Assembly: GCA_963704615.1 (NCBI GenBank)
Contig: OY969923.1
Coordinates: forward strand, 186,001 to 250,000
From: Bog-756 sp963704615
Lineage (GTDB): Bacteria; Actinomycetota; Acidimicrobiia; Acidimicrobiales; RAAP-2
Reading direction: 5' to 3'
Length of the DNA stretch: 64,000 nucleotides
Shown here piece after piece: positions 42,626 through 52,029 of this stretch (position 1 is the stretch's first letter; each line of letters opens with the position of its first letter). Under the pieces are notes generated by a model. The model saw nothing but the letters and a program-made list of their open reading frames with translations. It was not told the origin of the DNA and did not search any database. The position numbers and the translations under genes were made by a program.

Positions 42626-43618
42626 TCAGTCCCAGGCGCTGTCCACCCACTCGGACAGAGCTTCGACGATGGCCCGGGCGATGGGGACGGCCTGTTCGAC
42701 GGCCACGGTGGCCGGGCTGATCTCAGTGATGACGGCGGGCATGCGCGTCTCCCGCAGGAGGGGCAGGGACATCCCGTGGTACCCGCCGTCGGCCACGCCC
42801 AGCGATGCCGACAAGCGGGCGCACAGAAGTTCGGCCAGGCGTCTCCCCCCCGGTGAGGAGTAGCGATAGCCGGCGTAGTAGGCGGCCGAACACCGCCGTT
42901 CGGCGCCCGGATCGATCCGCAGCCCGATATAGACCTCGGCCTCGCCGGCGTTGGCCTCGGCGGCCTGGACGGATCCATCGGGATGATGGTGGGTGGTGAC
43001 CGCGGCCCCGTGATTGACCAGCAGCCGGCGCACGCTGGCCACGGTGGCATCGAGTCCACCCTCCTCACCGATGGCCACCCGGCGGCGAGCCAGGGTCCGC
43101 GGCGCGGCCCGGAGCCGCTCCCGGTCCCGCACCGAGGCGACCAGCTCACTGTCGTGATGGCGGCTCCCGAATCGAAAGAGCGCGGAGACGGTGGTCGCCC
43201 CGGCGATGCCGTCGACCGGAAGACCAGCGTTGCGCTGGAACTCACCGAGGGCGGCCGAGGTCAGGTCGCCGAAGATGCCGTCGACCCGTCCCGAGTCGAA
43301 GCCGAGGGCGCTGAGACGCTGCTGCAGCTCAGCGACGTCATCACCCCGCAGCATCGGTGTCCGCCGGTAGAGGAAACGATCGCCCAATGTTCGCCCCGCC
43401 TCGACCAGGGCGGACCAGGTCTGCGGCCCGCAGATGCCGTCCACCCGCAAGCCCCGTCGGTACTGGAACGCCTCGACCGCGGCACGGGTGCCGTATTGGT
43501 AGTCACCATCGGGATCCACGCCGGTGGAGAAACCCAAAGCCTCGACACGTTTCTGCAGGTCAGCGACGGGAGCCCCGTGGTGGCCGACCTCGAGTCGGAT
43601 CTCTTGGTGCTGGCTCAC
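42626..43618 (-). CDS. cwlM: CwlM-like protein: two peptidoglycan-binding domains and a degenerate amidase fold
   Basis: A 330-residue protein with two PG_binding_1 domains (about 13-72 and 88-148) and an Amidase_3-like domain (about 165-328). The gene follows trxA, exactly as cwlM (Rv3915) does in M. tuberculosis, where CwlM regulates MurA rather than cutting wall. The zinc ligands of active amidases seem lost: the DPGHGG position reads AIGEEGG and the SIHAN position reads YIGLRID; the late Glu survives in ITEISP. I infer a non-catalytic regulator. There is no signal peptide. GTG 43618 is chosen because it places PGB1 at the N-terminus. Confidence 0.85.
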   Translation of the reverse strand: MSQHQEIRLEVGHHGAPVADLQKRVEALGFSTGVDPDGDYQYGTRAAVEAFQYRRGLRVDGICGPQTWSALVEAGRTLGDRFLYRRTPMLRGDDVAELQQRLSALGFDSGRVDGIFGDLTSAALGEFQRNAGLPVDGIAGATTVSALFRFGSRHHDSELVASVRDRERLRAAPRTLARRRVAIGEEGGLDATVASVRRLLVNHGAAVTTHHHPDGSVQAAEANAGEAEVYIGLRIDPGAERRCSAAYYAGYRYSSPGGRRLAELLCARLSASLGVADGGYHGMSLPLLRETRMPAVITEISPATVAVEQAVPIARAIVEALSEWVDSAWD

Positions 43619-43636
43619 GCCTTCGGTCCTCGGGTG

Positions 43637-43687
43637 GGACCGGGGGCCAGTAGGCGTCGGTGGCGGTGAGCCAAGGGCCCCCGGTCC
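43637..43687 (-). terminator. 12-bp inverted repeat between trxA and cwlM
   Basis: GGACCGGGGGCC (43637-43648) is perfectly complementary to GGCCCCCGGTCC (43676-43687), with a 27-nt loop. It fills the spacer between the trxA stop and the cwlM start on the minus strand. There is no U-tract. It may attenuate cwlM expression or end trxA messages. Confidence 0.45.
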
Positions 43688-43700
43688 GAACGTCGGGCCT

Positions 43701-44027
43701 CTAGAGGTGTTCGGCCAGCTCCTGGAGGAGTTGACCCTTGCCCTTGGCGCCCACGATGCGAGCGGTCGGCTCGCCGTCCTTGAACAGGATGAGAGTGGGA
43801 ACACTCATCACGTCGAACCGGCGGGTGATGTCGAGGTTGTCGTCGATGTTGAGCTTGGCTACCTCGAGCTTCCCGGCCTGCTCCGAGGCGATCTCCTCCA
43901 GCACCGGAGCGATCATCTTGCACGGGCCGCACCATTCCGCCCAAAAGTCCACCAGGACGGGAACGTCGGAGGACTTGACATGCTCGTCAAAGCTAGCGTC
44001 GCTCAACGTTGCGATCTTCTCACTCAT
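43701..44027 (-). CDS. trxA: Thioredoxin
   Basis: Small disulfide reductase of 108 residues. The active site is WCGPC with C33 and C36 in VLVDFWAEWCGPCKMIAPVL, and the cis-Pro loop is VMSVPTLILF. All thioredoxin-fold elements are intact and there is no signal peptide. ATG 44027 is preceded by AGGAGG. It lies 137 bases downstream of trxB on the same strand, and TrxB is its obvious reductant. Confidence 0.97.
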   Translation of the reverse strand: MSEKIATLSDASFDEHVKSSDVPVLVDFWAEWCGPCKMIAPVLEEIASEQAGKLEVAKLNIDDNLDITRRFDVMSVPTLILFKDGEPTARIVGAKGKGQLLQELAEHL

Positions 44028-44164
44028 GATGGTGGATCCTCCTGCCCCTTACGCGGCTCGGTTCCCGGTGACCTTCACCGGCAACACGGTACGTCAACCG
44101 CCGATGGGGGTCGCGCATTCCCGGGCCACGCCCGCCCCTCGATGCGCCCGTCGGCCGGCGACGG

Positions 44165-45130
44165 TCAGACCGGTCCGGCGTGGGCCTCGAGCCAACGTTC
44201 CACGTCGAGGGCGGCCATGCACCCCGAACCGGCGGCGGTGACAGCCTGGCGGTAGTAGTGGTCCTGCACGTCGCCGCAGGCGAAGACCCCGTCGACGTTG
44301 GTGCGGGTACCCCCGAAGGTCCGGATGTAGCCGTTGTCCTCCAGTTCGAGCTGACCCTTGAACAACCCGGTGTTCGGTTCGTGCCCGATGGCCACGAAGA
44401 GACCGGACAGCGGGATCTCCGATTGCTCCTCGCTCACCGTGTTCTGCACTCGTACCCCGGTGACGGTGGTGCCGCCGAGGACATCGATGACCGTGCTGTT
44501 CCACAGAAAGGCGATCTTCGGGTTGGCGAAGGCCCGCTGTTGCATGACCTTGGAGGCCCGCAACTCACCGCGGCGGTGGATGACGGTGACCTTCTCCCCG
44601 AACCGGGTGAGGAAGAGGGCTTCCTCCAGGGCCGAGTCCCCCCCACCGACCACGCCGATCTCCTTCTCCCGGAAGAAGAAACCGTCGCAGGTGGCACAGG
44701 TGGAGACGCCGTAACCGAGGAGGCGTTCCTCGTTGGGGAGATTGAGCATCAACGACTGGGCCCCGGTGGCGACGATGAGTGATTCGGCCACGTAGGTCGG
44801 CTCGTCAGCACCAGGATCACCGACCCAGACCCCGAACGGCCGGGCCGACAGATCGACCCGGGACACCTTGGCGGTGACGTACTCGGCGCCGAAGCGGGCT
44901 GCCTGCTCACGGAAGGCCATCATGAGTTCGGGACCCATGATGCCCTCGGAGAAGCCGGGGTAGTTCTCCACCTCGGTGGTCAGCATGAGCTGGCCGCCCG
45001 GCTGGTCGCTGGTCGAGGACGGCTCGCCTTCGAGGACCAACGGCGAGAGTTGAGCCCTCGAGCTATAGATCGCCGCGGTCAGGCCGGCCGGACCGGAGCC
45101 CATGATGATCACCTGGCGGGGCTCGGTCAC
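44165..45130 (-). CDS. trxB: Thioredoxin reductase
   Basis: FAD- and NADPH-dependent reductase of thioredoxin, 321 residues. The FAD motif GSGPAG is at 11-16, the redox-active pair C145/C148 lies in CATCDGF, the NADPH motif is VGGGDSALEEA, and the C-terminal FAD motif is GVFACGDVQDHYYRQAVTAA. GTG 45130 has GAGGG five bases upstream and overlaps the stop of the small membrane gene before it by four bases. Confidence 0.97.
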   Translation of the reverse strand: MTEPRQVIIMGSGPAGLTAAIYSSRAQLSPLVLEGEPSSTSDQPGGQLMLTTEVENYPGFSEGIMGPELMMAFREQAARFGAEYVTAKVSRVDLSARPFGVWVGDPGADEPTYVAESLIVATGAQSLMLNLPNEERLLGYGVSTCATCDGFFFREKEIGVVGGGDSALEEALFLTRFGEKVTVIHRRGELRASKVMQQRAFANPKIAFLWNSTVIDVLGGTTVTGVRVQNTVSEEQSEIPLSGLFVAIGHEPNTGLFKGQLELEDNGYIRTFGGTRTNVDGVFACGDVQDHYYRQAVTAAGSGCMAALDVERWLEAHAGPV

Positions 45131-45483
45131 GTGGTGCCCTCGCGACCAGCACTCGGATCCGTACGCCGGCTCCAGAGCACGAGTCCGGCCGCCAGGAAGA
45201 GGGCCCCCACCACCAGGTCGGAGATCCAGACACGACCGCCGAACAGATAGACGGTGAGCAACCGGATCAGGGAGATCGACACGAGAACCACGGTGACCAC
45301 GCTGGCGGCAAAGACGATGATGCCGAACACCACGGCCCGGGTGGCCAGGGTCAGCGGCCGGACCGTCTTGTCCCGCAGGAGCTCGACCAGGCTGTCCACC
45401 ATGTCGGCACCCCGGGTGGGCAGATCGCCGATCACGCCGGAGCCGGGCAAACGGGGCGTTGCTGGTTCAGGCTTCGGATCCAT
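45127..45483 (-). CDS. Small two-helix membrane protein
   Basis: A 118-residue protein of no named family that I recognise. A Pro-rich N-terminus (about 1-28) precedes VDSLVELLRDKTVRPLTLAT. There are two transmembrane helices, near 50-75 (VVFGIIVFAASVVTVVLVSI) and 85-105 (ISDLVVGALFLAAGLVLW). It overlaps trxB by four bases (GTGA), so it is translationally coupled to it. Short membrane proteins at this place occur in other actinobacteria (compare Rv3912, which is however an anti-sigma factor); I see no sigma factor here. Confidence 0.7.
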   Translation of the reverse strand: MDPKPEPATPRLPGSGVIGDLPTRGADMVDSLVELLRDKTVRPLTLATRAVVFGIIVFAASVVTVVLVSISLIRLLTVYLFGGRVWISDLVVGALFLAAGLVLWSRRTDPSAGREGTT

Positions 45484-45540
45484 GGTGCGAAGGATAGTCC
45501 GGGTGCCCCCCTGGCCAGCCGGAACGCCGCGCTCCTGGCT

Positions 45541-46383
45541 TCAGTCCACCATCAGCATGCACGTCCCGATGGTGCCCGGCCCGGCGTGGGTCCCGACCAC
45601 CGGCCCGAGGTCGACCACCACCATGGGATGCTCGCTCTTGACACCGTCGAGCATGGCCAGGAATTCGTCGATGTCGGTCGCGGCCCCGTTGCAGACCGCC
45701 AGTCGGCTGATGGGCGGGGCGTTGAGGGCCTTGTCGGCCAGGTAGCGCAGCGAACGACCACGCGTCCGCTGCTTCGATTCCTCCTCGACCACGCCGTCGA
45801 CCAGCGTCACCACCGGCTTGATGGACAAAAGGGAGCCGAGCAGGGCGCGGGCGCCGCCGATGCGGCCACCCTTCTCGAGGTGCTCGAGGGTGTCGACCAC
45901 GCCGAACACCCTGATGCGCGGGATGAGCTGGACCGCCCGCTCCTCCAGTTCGCTGAGGGTGGCGCCGGTGCGGGCCTGTTCGGCCAGGTCGAGCACCATC
46001 AAGCCCTGACCCATGGTCAACGAACGGGAGTCGACGGCCCGTACCGGGATGCGATCGCTCACCGCCTTGGCCGCGGCCACCGCGGCCTGATGGGTCGCCG
46101 AAACCTCGGACGAGAGGTTGATGCACAGCACCCCGTCGTACCCGTCATCGGCCGCGGCCTCGAAGGCCTGTTGAAAGGCGCCGGCCGATGGCGCCGAGGT
46201 TTCGGGGAGCACCGGACTGGCCGCGCATCGGACCCAGAACTCGTCGGTGGACAGCGTCGACCCGTCCACGAACTCCTCGGAACCGAACCTGATGGACAGG
46301 GGGACGATGGTGACCTCCCACTGTGCGGCAAGGTCGGCGGAGAGATCACAGGCACTATCACTCACCACTCGTATCCGGGCCAT
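45541..46383 (-). CDS. DegV family fatty-acid-binding protein
   Basis: A 280-residue DegV protein. Members bind fatty acids, and related FakB proteins present them to a kinase; no FakA-type gene is visible here. Signatures are VVSDSACDLSADLAA, the central NLSSEVSATHQAAVAAA, and VVDTLEHLEKGGRIGGARAL with the conserved KGGRI. ATG 46383 has AGGAGG six bases upstream and lies inside the last 26 bases of murJ, so the two are coupled. Confidence 0.9.
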   Translation of the reverse strand: MARIRVVSDSACDLSADLAAQWEVTIVPLSIRFGSEEFVDGSTLSTDEFWVRCAASPVLPETSAPSAGAFQQAFEAAADDGYDGVLCINLSSEVSATHQAAVAAAKAVSDRIPVRAVDSRSLTMGQGLMVLDLAEQARTGATLSELEERAVQLIPRIRVFGVVDTLEHLEKGGRIGGARALLGSLLSIKPVVTLVDGVVEEESKQRTRGRSLRYLADKALNAPPISRLAVCNGAATDIDEFLAMLDGVKSEHPMVVVDLGPVVGTHAGPGTIGTCMLMVD

Positions 46384-48217
46384 CGAACTCCTCCTCCTCT
46401 TCCCCCGGGTTGCCGTCGCTCCCCGGTTCCGCCTCGTCCACCGGGGTGCTGGGCACCGGAAACAGCCGATGCACGGGCCCATCAGGCGGACGGTCATCGA
46501 GTCTGTCACGGAACGGCACGATGGAGGGTGGCCCCTCCCCACTGTCGCCGCCGGTTCGGGCGGGCGGCACCGAACGTCGGTGGGCCGCCGCCTTCTGGGC
46601 CCGCTCCTCGGCGATCCGCCGTTCCCGGCGCGCCCCGAAGAAACTGGCCGCCGCCACATAGGCGACGAGACCGACCACCACGGCCAACACCACCCGGCCC
46701 AACAGTGCGAACCCCGACGACGCCCCGGACACGCTGAGGGCGAGCACGGTGGCGACCGCCATCACCGCGGTGGCCCCGACTACCCGCTTGAGCGGCGTGG
46801 TCAGGTCGCTGCCGCCCAACCCGCCGACCCGGCGCCGCACCACCGACAGGGCCACCACAGCGGCCAGCGTGTAGGCCACCGACAGGGACAGGGCCAGGCC
46901 CCGCACCCCGAGGGGGCCGACCAAGGCCAGACCCAACACGATGTTGGTCCCGTTCTCCAACAGGTAGAGGCGGAACGCGGTACGGGTGTCCTGCATGGAC
47001 TGGAAGACCCGCACCATGAAGAGGAAGGTGCAGAAGCCCGGAAGACCGAGCGAGAACATGGCCAGAGCGGCGCCGGTCGACTGGGCCTCGGCCGAGGTCT
47101 CGGCTCCGTGCGCCAGCACCAGGTCGATGAGCGGGTGGGAAAGGATGAGCATGCCCACCGACGCGGGGATGATGATGGCCAGCATGCCCCGCAGGCCGTA
47201 GGCCATGCGGTGACGAAAGCCGGCGATGTCCCCTTGCGCCCAGCGCGCCGACAGCGACGGTGTCACCGCGGTCATCACCGACACCGCCACCACGCCGTAG
47301 GGAAGTTGGAAGAAGGTGTAGGCGTAGGTCCACGCCGACACCCCCCCCGGCACCTTGGTTCCGTCGGCCAGGGCCAGCATGACCACCAGAGCCACCTGGT
47401 TGGCGACCACCCAGCCGAAGGTCCACCCGGCCAGCCGGGTCACCCGGCGCATGGCCTCGTGGGCCGGCTTCCACAGGAATCGGACGTGCAAGTCGGACCG
47501 GACCAGGGAGGGGATCAACAGCGCGGCCTGGACGACGACACCGGCAGTGGTGCCGATGCCCAGCAGCACCAGGCCGGAGTGGTGGGTGCTCACCGAGTCC
47601 AGGCTGGGATGAGGCACCAGAGCATGGAACCACAGGAGGATCCCGATCACGACCAGGTTGTTGGCGATGGGGACGAACATGGGTGCGGCGAACTTGCCGC
47701 GGGTGTTCAACAAGGCGGTGAACAGGGCGATGAGTCCGTAGCAGGTCAACTGGGGGACGAACCAGCGCAACAGGAAGACGGCCTCCGCCTGTTGTTGGTG
47801 CACGTCGGCGTTGTGATTGGTGATCGTGTAGAGCCGGATGATGTCGGGGGCGAGGACGAAGAAGGCAACCGTTGCCACCACCAGAACGGTGACGGTGACG
47901 GTGACCACCGCGGAGATGGCCTCCCAGGCCTCCTTGCCGCGTCGGGTGGACAGATGGTCGACGAAGACGGGGACGAAGGTGGCCGACAGCACGCCGCCGA
48001 TGACGACGTCGGTGACGATGTTGGGTGTGGTGTTGGCCAGGTTGTATCCGTCGGCAAAGCCGGCTCCACCGAGGGCCGTGGTCTGGGCGATGATCCGGGC
48101 CACGCCGGTGAGCCGCGACAGCGTGGTGCCGACGGCCATCCCCAGGGTGGCACCCGCCAGCCGTCGTCGGCCACCCTCCCAGGCGGGTGGAAGCCCGTCG
48201 ACGTCAGGGCTGGTCAC
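46358..48217 (-). CDS. murJ: Lipid II flippase MurJ (MviN)
   Basis: MOP-superfamily flippase for peptidoglycan precursor, 619 residues. About 14 transmembrane helices run over residues 20-525. The N-terminal GTTLSRLTGVARIIAQTTAL has the conserved Arg and Thr of MurJ, and ANTTPNIVTDVVIGGVLSAT is characteristic. The last 95 residues are a charged cytoplasmic tail rich in Pro, Asp and Glu. No pseudokinase domain as in mycobacterial MviN is present. GTG 48217 overlaps the DUF6049 stop by four bases. Confidence 0.94.
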   Translation of the reverse strand: MTSPDVDGLPPAWEGGRRRLAGATLGMAVGTTLSRLTGVARIIAQTTALGGAGFADGYNLANTTPNIVTDVVIGGVLSATFVPVFVDHLSTRRGKEAWEAISAVVTVTVTVLVVATVAFFVLAPDIIRLYTITNHNADVHQQQAEAVFLLRWFVPQLTCYGLIALFTALLNTRGKFAAPMFVPIANNLVVIGILLWFHALVPHPSLDSVSTHHSGLVLLGIGTTAGVVVQAALLIPSLVRSDLHVRFLWKPAHEAMRRVTRLAGWTFGWVVANQVALVVMLALADGTKVPGGVSAWTYAYTFFQLPYGVVAVSVMTAVTPSLSARWAQGDIAGFRHRMAYGLRGMLAIIIPASVGMLILSHPLIDLVLAHGAETSAEAQSTGAALAMFSLGLPGFCTFLFMVRVFQSMQDTRTAFRLYLLENGTNIVLGLALVGPLGVRGLALSLSVAYTLAAVVALSVVRRRVGGLGGSDLTTPLKRVVGATAVMAVATVLALSVSGASSGFALLGRVVLAVVVGLVAYVAAASFFGARRERRIAEERAQKAAAHRRSVPPARTGGDSGEGPPSIVPFRDRLDDRPPDGPVHRLFPVPSTPVDEAEPGSDGNPGEEEEEFDGPDTSGE

Positions 48218-50559
48218 GGCGACTCCGGTGGTTCGCCTGTCACCTCGAACCCGTCCGCGTCACGGAGGGCCCTTCGTTTCCGCGACGTGCGGAACCACCA
48301 GACCACCAGCACGGACAGGGCCCCGAGCGAGAGGACGATGCCCACGACCGAGGTGGCGGTCGAGCGCACGTCGACCTCGCCGCTGGACAGCTCGAGTCCG
48401 TACTGGGGGGAGTGGAGGACCACGTCCACCTTGAACAGGCCCGACGTACGGGTTCGCACCTTCACGTCGACGACGTTGTTGGGCAGTTGCAGGGTGACCG
48501 GCTGGGTCCATTGGGTGGTTCCGTTGGGGAACAGCAGTTTGTCGCTGGTCAGTGTCAGCGTGGCCGACACCGGGTAGCGGGTGTCGGACACGATGGTGAC
48601 CGGCAGGGTGCCCTGTTGGGAGGTGAGGGTGATGGTCCGGTCGCCGGACACCTGGAGCTGGCCGAGCTGGGCATCGATGGCCGAGGCGGTGTTGGCCACG
48701 ACTCCCGACTGTTGTGCCGGGCGCAGGTCCTCGGACTCGGCCGCCAGCACCAGGTCACCGAGTTGGACGGCGATGGCCCGGGCGGCCGGGCCCGAGGCGG
48801 CCGAGGCGAAGCCGTTGATGCGCCGGCGCTGGGTCCGTAGGGATGCCGCCGGGAGGTCGGAGCCGGATGAACCCGGCACCAGCCGGCACCCGGAGCGGCA
48901 TGCCGCCGTCGAGTCGAACGTCCCGAACAGGCCGGTGACGGTCACCGGATCGATGATCGGGTTGCCGTCGAGCGCGTCGGTCAGGGCGCCGACGAAGGCC
49001 GGGTTGGCCGGCCAACCGTTCGGGGCCACCGCCACCACGGCGCGGGGGGTGGAGTCGTTCGGCTTCTCGTAGTAGATCTGGGCCAGCTCGGCGATGAGCT
49101 GGTGGGCGGCGAGGACCGGGTCCTCCGAGGCTCCCGGAAAGCGCGCCGTCAGGTCGGGGTCGGAGACCACCGCGGTGAACCCGGGGCCGTGCGTAGATGA
49201 CACGAGGAACGGTTCGGCTGCCGATCCGTCGGAAGGCGGCGAGGCAACGTCGCCGGGGGGCATGATCATCTGGGTGTAGCCGTCGGCCGCCAGTTGGGTG
49301 AGGGTGGCCGGATCGAGCCCGTCGTTGGTGATCCAGGCCCCGAGGCCGATCGGGCTGGCGGAGGGGGAGGGATGGGTGACCGTGTCGGCCAGGACGGCGG
49401 ACCCGCGTGAGACCTGTTCGGCCAGTTCGTTGCTGAGCCCGGCATCGACCAGGGCCGAGGCGTTGACCGGAGCGAACGAGGTCATCGTGAACTGGTGGAC
49501 CGACGGGTTGCCTGCCAGGCCGGCCAGGTCGGACACGGTGGCCTGGTGCCCGGAGGCGTCCAGGGCGCCCAGGGTGAGGGGGCTGGCCTCGAGGGTGACG
49601 GGAACGCTGGGTGCATCCTCGAGGGCCGAGACGACGCCCCCGATGGCCGAGGCGGCGGTGGCCGACGGAGGATCCAGGGCCGTCCCCGGTGAGGACAGGA
49701 GTTCCGCGGGGGTGGGGGAATGCGAAGGGCCGAGGGTCGTCTCGACGGGGAGGACCACCGCCACCCGCAAACGCTCGGTGCCAGCCGTGGACTCGGCGTA
49801 CACCAGCTGGGTGATGACGCCGGCCACGGCCTGTCGGGTGGCCAGGTTCTCCAGCTGCACCCGTACCGGGTAGACCCCGGAGGGGTAGGCGCCGCACTGC
49901 TCGGCGGCGGCGATCAGGTCGATGGCGAAGCCGCTCGGCGAGGCCGTGGACGCGTCGTCGTCGCCGACGACCACCGGCATGGCCAGGTCGACGCCACCTC
50001 CGGCCACCGTGGGCAAGCCGCCCACCGGGAGCGGCGACGGGGTGGAGGTCACCGGCGTTCCCGACGGGGCCGAGGACACCGACTGGTCGAAGGCCGAGAC
50101 ACTCGACAGGCACGGATAGACGGTGACGGACAGGCCGAGCTGGGAGACCGACAACGGACCGGTCTGCACCCGCAGCTGGAGGTCGAAGGCCTGGCCCGGG
50201 GTGACCACCGCGGTCTGGGCCAGGACGGTGAGGGCCGCGGGGGCCGCGGCGTCCGTCGAGGGCGCCGCCGACTCCGGTCGGACCCGGCCGGCGGGGGGCG
50301 GGTGGGCGAGGGCGGTCCCCGGGGTCAGCAGCACCAGTGCGGCGAGGGCCGCGCCCACCACCAGCGGTCGTTGCCAGCGGGATCGGCGGACCCATCGCCG
50401 GAGCCGTGGGGCCCCGATGACGCCGGCCGGGGGCACCGACACCGCCGAGTAGGCGCCGAGAGGTTCCACCCCGACGATCGGGGCGGGCCCGTCCCCGGTT
50501 GGCCCGCCGACCCGGGGATGGCTGGCGCTGGGGCACAGGCTGCCTCGTTCCCGATTCAC
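48214..50559 (-). CDS. DUF6049 family exported membrane protein
   Basis: A large 781-residue protein in the place of Rv3909. The N-terminus has a hydrophobic anchor near 65-86 (PLVVGAALAALVLLTPGTAL). A long exported beta-rich region follows, with TP/SP-rich linkers. A C-terminal membrane helix lies near 735-755 (SVVGIVLSLGALSVLVVWWF), followed by a short basic tail. It is co-transcribed with murJ, which it overlaps, so a role in wall assembly or lipid II export is an inference. No catalytic motif is visible. The start is uncertain; several downstream starts would shorten the unusually long cytoplasmic leader. Confidence 0.75.
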   Translation of the reverse strand: MNRERGSLCPSASHPRVGGPTGDGPAPIVGVEPLGAYSAVSVPPAGVIGAPRLRRWVRRSRWQRPLVVGAALAALVLLTPGTALAHPPPAGRVRPESAAPSTDAAAPAALTVLAQTAVVTPGQAFDLQLRVQTGPLSVSQLGLSVTVYPCLSSVSAFDQSVSSAPSGTPVTSTPSPLPVGGLPTVAGGGVDLAMPVVVGDDDASTASPSGFAIDLIAAAEQCGAYPSGVYPVRVQLENLATRQAVAGVITQLVYAESTAGTERLRVAVVLPVETTLGPSHSPTPAELLSSPGTALDPPSATAASAIGGVVSALEDAPSVPVTLEASPLTLGALDASGHQATVSDLAGLAGNPSVHQFTMTSFAPVNASALVDAGLSNELAEQVSRGSAVLADTVTHPSPSASPIGLGAWITNDGLDPATLTQLAADGYTQMIMPPGDVASPPSDGSAAEPFLVSSTHGPGFTAVVSDPDLTARFPGASEDPVLAAHQLIAELAQIYYEKPNDSTPRAVVAVAPNGWPANPAFVGALTDALDGNPIIDPVTVTGLFGTFDSTAACRSGCRLVPGSSGSDLPAASLRTQRRRINGFASAASGPAARAIAVQLGDLVLAAESEDLRPAQQSGVVANTASAIDAQLGQLQVSGDRTITLTSQQGTLPVTIVSDTRYPVSATLTLTSDKLLFPNGTTQWTQPVTLQLPNNVVDVKVRTRTSGLFKVDVVLHSPQYGLELSSGEVDVRSTATSVVGIVLSLGALSVLVVWWFRTSRKRRALRDADGFEVTGEPPESP

Positions 50560-50601
50560 CTCGGACGGCAGCCTACGCCAGTCGCACTACCCTCGAGGTG
50601 C

Positions 50602-52008
50602 GTGCTCCCCGAGCGACTCCAGCCCTTGGTGCAGGCCACCGCCGATCTTTCCGACCGTTTTCGATCGGCCGGTCACACCCTCTATCTGGTGGGAGGTTCG
50701 GTCCGCGACGCCATCGTGGCCGACCCCGGCTCGCCGGTGTCCGACGCCGGTCGCGACCTCGACTTCACCACCGATGCCCGCCCCGACACCATCGAGGAGC
50801 TGGTGACCGGGTGGGCCGACGCCGTCTGGACCCAGGGGAAGCGTTTCGGCACCATCGGCTGTGTCCGGGCCGGCCAGAAGTACGAGATCACCACCCACCG
50901 GGCTGAGGCCTACCGGCCCGATTCCCGCAAGCCCGATGTGGCCTTCGGGGACAGAGTGGAGGACGATCTGGCCCGACGGGACTTCACCATCAACGCCATG
51001 GCCCTGCGCCTGCCCGAACTCGAGCTCATCGATCCCTTCGACGGTCTGGGCGATCTCTCGGCCCACCGGCTGCGCACACCGCTCGACCCCGAGGTGTCCT
51101 TCGCCGACGACCCCCTGCGCATGCTGCGGGCGGCGCGGTTTGTGGCCAAGCTCGACCTCGAGCCGGCCCCCGAGCTGGTCGAGGCGGTCCGTCGCGGCCA
51201 CCACCGCCTGTCCATCGTCTCGGCCGAGCGGATCAGGGACGAGCTGGACAACATCGTCATGGTGCCGGTGCCCTCGGTGGCCCTCTGGTTCGTGGTGCGC
51301 ACCGGCCTGGCCGACGAGTTCCTCCCTGAACTCCCGAGTCTCGCCCTTGAGCAGGATCCGATCCACCGGCACAAAGACGTTCTCGCCCACACCCTGGCCG
51401 TGGTGGACAAGACCTCCGCCGACCGGTGGCTGCGCCTGGCCGCGCTGTTCCACGACGTGGGCAAACCGAAGACCCGTGCCTTCGTCGACGGAGGAGTGAC
51501 CTTCCACCACCACGAGGTGGTGGGGGCGCGCATGACCCGCAACCGCATGCAGGCTCTGCGCTATTCGAGTGAGGACATCGAGGCGGTGACCGAGCTGGTC
51601 AACCTCCACCTGCGCTTCCACACCTACCGTCTGGGATGGACCGATCGGGCCGTCCGGCGCTACGTGCGCGACGCCGGTCCCCTGCTCGATCGCCTCAACC
51701 AGCTCACCCGGTGCGACTGCACCACCCGCAACGCCAACAAGGCTCGGGCCCTGGCCCACAGCATGGACGAGCTCGAGGCCCGTATCGCCGAGCTGCGTCA
51801 GCAAGAGGAGCTGGACGCCATGCGCCCCGACCTCGACGGGAACCAGGTCATGGAGGAGCTCGGGCTCAGGCCCGGGCGCGACGTCGGTCGGGCCTTGGCC
51901 TTCCTTCTCGAGCTCCGACTCGACGAGGGACCTCTGGGCGAAGAGGAGGCCCGCAAGCACCTGGCCGAGTGGTGGGCTCAGCAAGGATCACCGGGAGAAC
52001 GCCGGTAA
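50602..52008 (+). CDS. cca: CCA tRNA nucleotidyltransferase with HD domain
   Basis: Class II nucleotidyltransferase that adds CCA to tRNA 3' ends, 468 residues. The head domain has VGGSVRDAI and RDLDFTTDARP, with catalytic Asp residues, then RRDFTINAMALRL and DPLRMLRAARF. ERIRDELDNI is the ERxxxE-type neck. An HD domain follows (HRHKDVLAHTLAVVDKT, LAALFHDVGKPKT). GTG 50602 has a -10-like TACCCT only eight bases upstream (50588-50593), so a leaderless message is likely. It is divergent from the DUF6049 gene, as pcnA (Rv3907c) is close by in M. tuberculosis. Confidence 0.93.
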   Translation: MLPERLQPLVQATADLSDRFRSAGHTLYLVGGSVRDAIVADPGSPVSDAGRDLDFTTDARPDTIEELVTGWADAVWTQGKRFGTIGCVRAGQKYEITTHRAEAYRPDSRKPDVAFGDRVEDDLARRDFTINAMALRLPELELIDPFDGLGDLSAHRLRTPLDPEVSFADDPLRMLRAARFVAKLDLEPAPELVEAVRRGHHRLSIVSAERIRDELDNIVMVPVPSVALWFVVRTGLADEFLPELPSLALEQDPIHRHKDVLAHTLAVVDKTSADRWLRLAALFHDVGKPKTRAFVDGGVTFHHHEVVGARMTRNRMQALRYSSEDIEAVTELVNLHLRFHTYRLGWTDRAVRRYVRDAGPLLDRLNQLTRCDCTTRNANKARALAHSMDELEARIAELRQQEELDAMRPDLDGNQVMEELGLRPGRDVGRALAFLLELRLDEGPLGEEEARKHLAEWWAQQGSPGERR

Positions 52009-52029
52009 CCCGCTGACAGTTCGAGGTGC

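Noticed and set aside
44195..44215. parS-like CGTTCCACGTCGAGG
   Set aside because: Only half of the palindrome matches and it lies within the trxB coding sequence.
46247..48577. A 776-codon plus-strand frame antisense to murJ
   Set aside because: Very rich in His, Gln and Gly with no hydrophobic core; murJ on the other strand is unmistakable.
49720..50601. Long upstream extension of the cca frame
   Set aside because: It is antisense to the DUF6049 gene; the nucleotidyltransferase fold starts after GTG 50602.
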